From Brooklawnia sp050943675 (GTDB taxonomy: Bacteria > Actinomycetota > Actinomycetes > Propionibacteriales > Propionibacteriaceae): DNA of 8,015 nucleotides. Under the pieces are notes generated by a model. The model searched no databases. It had not been told where the DNA came from and saw nothing but the letters and a program-made list of their open reading frames with translations. This document shows, piece by piece, positions 5,027 to 8,015 of this stretch. The stretch is from NCBI GenBank assembly GCA_050943675.1, contig JBMNPP010000129.1, positions 1 through 8,015 of the forward strand. The letters run 5' to 3'. The position numbers were made by a program, and so were the translations under genes. Numbering within the stretch: position 1 is the stretch's first letter; each line of letters starts with the position of its first letter.

Positions 5027-6373
5027 ATGATCCTTCTGAGCTTCACCGTGCGCAACCACAAGAGCATCCGCGACGAGGTTGCTGTTGATCTCACGCGCCC
5101 TGCACTGAAGACCCTCCAGCCCAAGGAGGGCGACTGGGGCGCTGTGAGCTATCCGCTCGCTGGGATCTTTGGAGGCAACGCGACCGGCAAGTCCGCTGTT
5201 GTGGACGCGTTCCGCTATGCGTTCACTGCGATCAGGCAATCCGCCACTGTATGGCAGGAGTCGAAGTCCATGCTGCGGGCACCGTTCAAACTTGACGGGA
5301 ACTCCAGGACCTCGACGAGCCTCTACGAACTTGACCTTGTCCACAACGGACGCCGCTATGTATACGGCTTCGAGGTCGATCAAGACGGGATCAAACGAGA
5401 ATGGCTGCGCGATATCCCCAGCTCGCGTTGGCGCACCCTGCTGAAGCGCGATCGGGAAGAGAATGTGCTCACGTTCCATCCGAGCCTTCACACCAAGATC
5501 AAGGTAACGCCCCGAGAACTCGTTCTCAGCCGTGCGCTCCTACTGAAAGACTCATCGCTGCACTCCTTCGCTCACGACTTGGTTGAAAACTTCGACATCG
5601 TAATGGTGAAGGACTCTCACCGAGAAGCGCGCTTGGCGAGCATCGCAGACTCGTTGGCAGATGGAGATATCACTTTCGGAGACCTCGAAGCACTGCTCCA
5701 AGTCGCGGACATCGGCGTCATGAACGTCAGCATCGAGGAAACGAACATCCCAGAAAGAATCCGCCTGGCGCTCCGTCGATTCGAACGTGACCTGCGTGAA
5801 GAGAAAGATCACGACGCCGAAGACGAAAGTGAATCCGAGGGAGCAAGAAGTCAGGAGGACCTGGCGGACGATGAACTCGAGCAGGTCGTGAGACGTCTCC
5901 TCTTCACCCACCGTGGGACAGCTGACGACTGCCCACCCTTCTCTATCCATGAGGAGAGCGATGGAACTATCGCGTGGCTCGCCATTGCGGTACCCGCACT
6001 GGAAGCGCTACGCCGTGGAGGACTGTTCCTGGTAGATGAGATCGACGCGAGTATTCACCCTCACCTGCTCGAGGTGCTCCTTGGCGCGTTCGCGGACCCA
6101 CTCGTCAACACGCATCACGCACAGCTGATCTTCACGAGCCATGAGTCATATGTGCTTTCGCCGCTGACCGAGGTTCGCCTCGAGCCGGAACAGATTTGGC
6201 TGACCGACAAAACGAACGAGGGAGTAACCGAGCTGACCTGCCTGTCTGACTTCCCCAAGCACCCGGATGCCAACGTCGCGAAGCGATACCTAACGGGAAG
6301 ATACGGCGGAACCCCGCGGCTTTCGCCGAGCCTTTTTGCGGCCCTTGTCGACACCGGAGAGGCGCAGAACTAA
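5027..6373 (+). CDS. rloA: RloA-type AAA/ABC ATPase of an AbiL-like defence pair
   Basis: The 448-residue protein begins with 'MILLSFTVRNHKSIRDEVAV', the typical start of AAA_15/AAA_21 ATPases. The Walker A motif is GGNATGKS (49-56), an ABC-signature-like ESDGT lies at about 310-314, Walker B is LFLVDE (333-338), and the switch His is in FTSHE (His372). An acidic Asp/Glu-rich insertion ('DHDAEDESESEG') lies between the lobes at about 264-275. All ATPase motifs look intact. RloA proteins occur next to RloB, originally noted in restriction-modification loci, and the same pair makes up the AbiL abortive-infection system. The ATPase is thought to sense infection and control the partner nuclease. 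Its stop overlaps the rloB start (TAATG). The family call is firm; defence function is from the family. It may be non-functional here because its partner is interrupted. Confidence 0.9.
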   Translation: MILLSFTVRNHKSIRDEVAVDLTRPALKTLQPKEGDWGAVSYPLAGIFGGNATGKSAVVDAFRYAFTAIRQSATVWQESKSMLRAPFKLDGNSRTSTSLYELDLVHNGRRYVYGFEVDQDGIKREWLRDIPSSRWRTLLKRDREENVLTFHPSLHTKIKVTPRELVLSRALLLKDSSLHSFAHDLVENFDIVMVKDSHREARLASIADSLADGDITFGDLEALLQVADIGVMNVSIEETNIPERIRLALRRFERDLREEKDHDAEDESESEGARSQEDLADDELEQVVRRLLFTHRGTADDCPPFSIHEESDGTIAWLAIAVPALEALRRGGLFLVDEIDASIHPHLLEVLLGAFADPLVNTHHAQLIFTSHESYVLSPLTEVRLEPEQIWLTDKTNEGVTELTCLSDFPKHPDANVAKRYLTGRYGGTPRLSPSLFAALVDTGEAQN

Positions 6374-6978
6374 TGGCTGGCGGACAGCGTGGACGTCGCG
6401 GCAGGCCTCGTCGACAGCTTGCGCGGCGCATCCTTGTCGTCACCGAAGGCACACGCACCGAACCCCAATACGTTGAAGGATTGAACCGCTACCTGCGAAG
6501 CAAAGGCGCAATGGCTACCGTCAAGCCCGTTTCGGTAGGCAAAGATCCATTGAAAGTCGTGCAAAAGTGCGTTGAGAAGCGGGACGAAGCAGCTCTGAAC
6601 GACAAGGGCTACGACGACTGCGTGTGCTTGGTCGACGTCGATGAACACCAGACGTTGCCTGCGGCCGTTCAACTAGCTGAATGAGAGGAGATCTGGCTTC
6701 TGATTTCGAACCTCAAGTTCGAGGCATGGCTGCGATGGCACGCTGAGGACAAGCGCTCAGCGTTGACCTCGACGAAGCTGGATGAACTCGTCACCAAGCT
6801 GGGGCTCGTTAACGGGAAGATCCTCTCGCAATCTTTTCCATTTCATCAGGTGCATGAGGCATGCAAGACAGCTCGGGCCGTTGACCCTGAGATGCGACCA
6901 GGGCGCAAAGGACCAGATCCGTCCTCATCCATGCCGATCCTCGTGGATCTTATGCAAGGCACGCGACAGCTGCCATGA
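6373..6978 (+). pseudogene. rloB: RloB family protein (AbiL effector), interrupted by an in-frame TGA
   Basis: The first 103 codons have the RloB start: a basic tail, then RRILVVTEGTRTEPQYVEGL (19-38) with the conserved Glu residues, and VCLVDVDEH (84-92) with an Asp-x-Asp, which together resemble a TOPRIM-type metal site. A TGA follows at 6682-6684. The same frame continues without another stop to 6978, encoding EEIWLLISNLKFEAWLRWH, which matches the RloB signature SNxxFExWLxLH, and a normal C-terminus. The full frame, 201 codons, has the usual family length, so a single base change is the simplest cause (for example CGA to TGA). A frameshift is excluded because the frame is the same on both sides. 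Translation starts at an ATG overlapping the rloA stop, with GGAGAGG about 10 nt before it. Sequencing error or readthrough is possible. Confidence 0.85.
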
Positions 6979-6987
6979 CCATGGGAC

Positions 6988-7173
6988 TCAGACCTTCGAA
7001 AGTGCCTTGGGGTCTTCAAGCAGGGCCTTCCTGCGCTGGTCACTCTGCACCAGCCACCTTGGGGGGTTCTTCGAGGAACGGCCGATGAGGGCATGAGCCT
7101 CGAGCCATGCCCACGCGTCCGACAATCGCGCTAACAGGACCTCAAGATAAGGATCTGGGGCGAACCGTCCCGT
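6988..7173 (-). pseudogene. C-terminal remnant of a protein, possibly TIGR02391 (Ymh) family
   Basis: A 61-codon open stretch lies between a TAG (7176-7174) and its TGA stop (6990-6988), read leftwards. It encodes RFAPDPYLEVLLARLSDAW followed by AWLEAHALIGRSSKN and LVQSDQRRKALLEDP. The pattern 'DAWAWLEAHALI ... S/T-D-x-G/R-R' resembles the winged-helix-like part of TIGR02391 proteins in actinobacteria. There is no start codon before the conserved part, so the gene has lost its 5' end. It is convergent with rloB, their stops being about 10 bp apart. Family assignment is from memory of the pattern; coding character is suggested by the protein-like sequence. Confidence 0.4.
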
Positions 7174-7534
7174 CTACCTGGGGGTCACCCACTATCCGGC
7201 CACCCAATACGGTTGAGGTTGTTCCCGCAGCTGAACGGGATTGGCTCAACCTGTCCGCCCAAGCCAGAATCGCCGTTCGTCCAGCAAACGGCTCGTCAAG
7301 ATCGAGCTCTCGCCGTCGGCAGCCCTGCCGTCATGGCTTGGCGTTGCCGTCGGATTTGACCACGGCGCCAAGCGCCTTCTCGCCACTTGGCGAGGTTGTT
7401 CCGGGTTGTCTCGCGTTGGTCGTCGGTGCCGTCGCACCTGTTGGGTATGCACACCGCCACCCACCACGAAGGCACGCCACCGACTATGAAATGTGCAACG
7501 GCAGTTGCGAGACGTCCTGCGTTGTACGGGATGA
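7174..7534. other. Stretch without a supportable gene
   Basis: Several overlapping open frames cross this stretch on both strands, but all are Arg/Pro/Ser-rich high-GC shadows without recognisable motifs or ribosome-binding sites. With broken coding remnants on both sides, it looks like degraded former coding sequence. I see no RNA gene, terminator or repeat here. Confidence 0.5.
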
Positions 7535-7723
7535 CCGGCGTCACCCTGCACATATTCCATCGCATGGGTTGCGACCGTAGCCAACGAACAAGTTGGCCTG
7601 CATCTCGCTGCCGAAGTGCCCGGCCACATCTACCCTAAGAGCACCATCTGGCACCTCATCCGCCGCAACGAGATGGTGAACCCCACAATGCCGGAACTGC
7701 TGGACATCGCGTGCTCACTCTAG
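7535..7723 (+). pseudogene. Unrecognised gene remnant ahead of the AbiEi gene
   Basis: After an in-frame TGA at 7532-7534 a 62-codon open stretch runs to TAG 7721-7723. The last 50 residues have protein-like composition, unlike the neighbouring frames: VATVANEQVGLHLAAEVPGH, then IYPKSTIWHLIRRNEMVNPT and MPELLDIACSL. There is no plausible start codon before this part, so it looks like the C-terminal end of a lost gene. I do not recognise the family; the 'STIWHLIRRNEM' part could be a helix of a helix-turn-helix. Confidence in it being real coding residue is low. Confidence 0.3.
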
Positions 7724-7760
7724 AAATGAGAACATCCATGCTCCCGGCCATCGAAAACCA

Positions 7761-7783
7761 TTACAGGTATGCTTTATCTGTAA
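7761..7783. promoter_or_regulatory. Inverted repeat in the AbiEi promoter region, candidate operator
   Basis: TTACAG (7761-7766) and CTGTAA (7778-7783) are exact inverted half-sites separated by 11 nt, spanning 23 bp. A possible -10 hexamer, TATGCT (7768-7773), lies between them, 34 nt before the AbiEi start. AbiEi antitoxins are known to repress their own promoter by binding inverted repeats. The site is therefore a good operator candidate; the repeat is seen, its binding is inferred. Confidence 0.5.
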
Positions 7784-7806
7784 CGAATTCTGTCGGAATG
7801 GATGTG

Positions 7807-8015
7807 ATGATGGATATCGCAAAGTTGCCTGCGCTGTTGAGCTACGACGACCTGACGGCGCAGGGTCTCACCCGGCACGGTCTTGACCGGCTGATGAACT
7901 CTGGTCAGTTCGAGCGCATCGCCCCCGGCCTGTTCCTGCGGGCGGGGACGACGGACGATACAACGGCCGCATGGATGGCGATCGCCGCGAAGCAGCCCGA
8001 GGCGACACTCTGCCT
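7807..8015 (+). CDS. AbiEi family antitoxin, N-terminal part (runs off the window)
   Basis: The frame is open from ATG 7807 to the window edge (69 complete codons). The protein begins MMDIAKLPALLSYDDLTAQG, followed by LTRHGLDRLMNSGQFERIAP, GLFLRAG and, at the edge, KQPEATLCL. This is the winged-helix start of AbiEi-type antitoxins: the pattern 'Gl.r..l..L..sG.f.ri.pGlyl', followed by 'A...pea.lcl' that in actinobacteria normally continues into a 'SALahH' segment. AbiEi represses its own operon and antagonises AbiEii, a nucleotidyltransferase toxin, which is expected next, outside the window. In-frame alternative starts are ATG 7798, 7810 and 7738. A weak GGA lies before 7807, so the start is uncertain. 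Truncation is only by the window edge. Confidence 0.8.
   Translation, partial: MMDIAKLPALLSYDDLTAQGLTRHGLDRLMNSGQFERIAPGLFLRAGTTDDTTAAWMAIAAKQPEATLC

Noticed and set aside
4823..5491. A 222-residue minus-strand open frame
   Set aside because: It lies opposite the well-supported rloA start and its leader, has no motif or ribosome-binding site, and is a high-GC shadow.
6681..6746. Restart of translation at the ATG overlapping the rloB TGA
   Set aside because: It is in another frame and ends after 21 codons, so it cannot restore RloB.
7107..7580. A 157-residue plus-strand open frame
   Set aside because: Its product is Arg/Pro/Ser-rich without motifs, it has no good start context, and it overlaps competing frames of the same quality; it is more likely chance in degraded high-GC DNA.

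Overview
The window looks like a junction between an integrated mobile element (left, about positions 1-4747) and the chromosomal or older island DNA behind a tRNA gene (right, about 4748-8015). High GC, GC-ending codons, ATGA/TGATG gene overlaps, a probable leaderless promoter, and WhiB-like and actinobacterial AbiEi-like proteins point to an actinobacterium, plausibly a mycobacterium or relative. No species call is possible from this window alone.

Left part, all on the minus strand and read from right to left: a tyrosine integrase (3323-4555); a small unrecognised Cys/His protein overlapping its stop (2868-3323); a 144-bp gap; a MerR-type excisionase (2463-2711); an HNH endonuclease (1930-2466) followed by a strong hairpin (1890-1917); a small unknown protein (1478-1822); a RepA/DnaB-like ATPase (123-1481); and the first 42 codons of a probable WhiB-like protein that leaves the window. 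Most neighbours overlap by 1-4 bases, so this is a compact integration/excision/replication module resembling the early end of a small prophage, phage satellite or integrative plasmid. The notable feature is inside the last part of the ATPase gene. The 7-mer GGTCCCC/GGGGACC occurs eleven times in 222 bp, in both orientations and in all three codon frames. The cluster holds two matched hairpins and a perfect 20-bp palindrome, and is a candidate origin or initiator-binding site.

Junction: positions 4725-4747 match the 3' end of a tRNA, most likely tRNA-Pro, without the rest of the gene. A clean intrinsic terminator follows at once. This is what an integrase that uses a tRNA 3' end leaves at the distal attachment site. 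The intact tRNA should lie at the other element end, beyond position 1.

Right part, mainly on the plus strand: an RloA-type AAA/ABC ATPase (5027-6373) and its partner RloB (6373-6978), an AbiL-like two-gene defence pair. The rloB frame is interrupted by one TGA while the conserved RloB motif continues in frame behind it. About 750 bp of degraded DNA follow, with two gene remnants. The window ends in the 5' part of an AbiEi-family antitoxin gene (7807 to the edge) with an inverted repeat in front. This flank therefore looks like a partly decayed defence island beside a tRNA integration hotspot.
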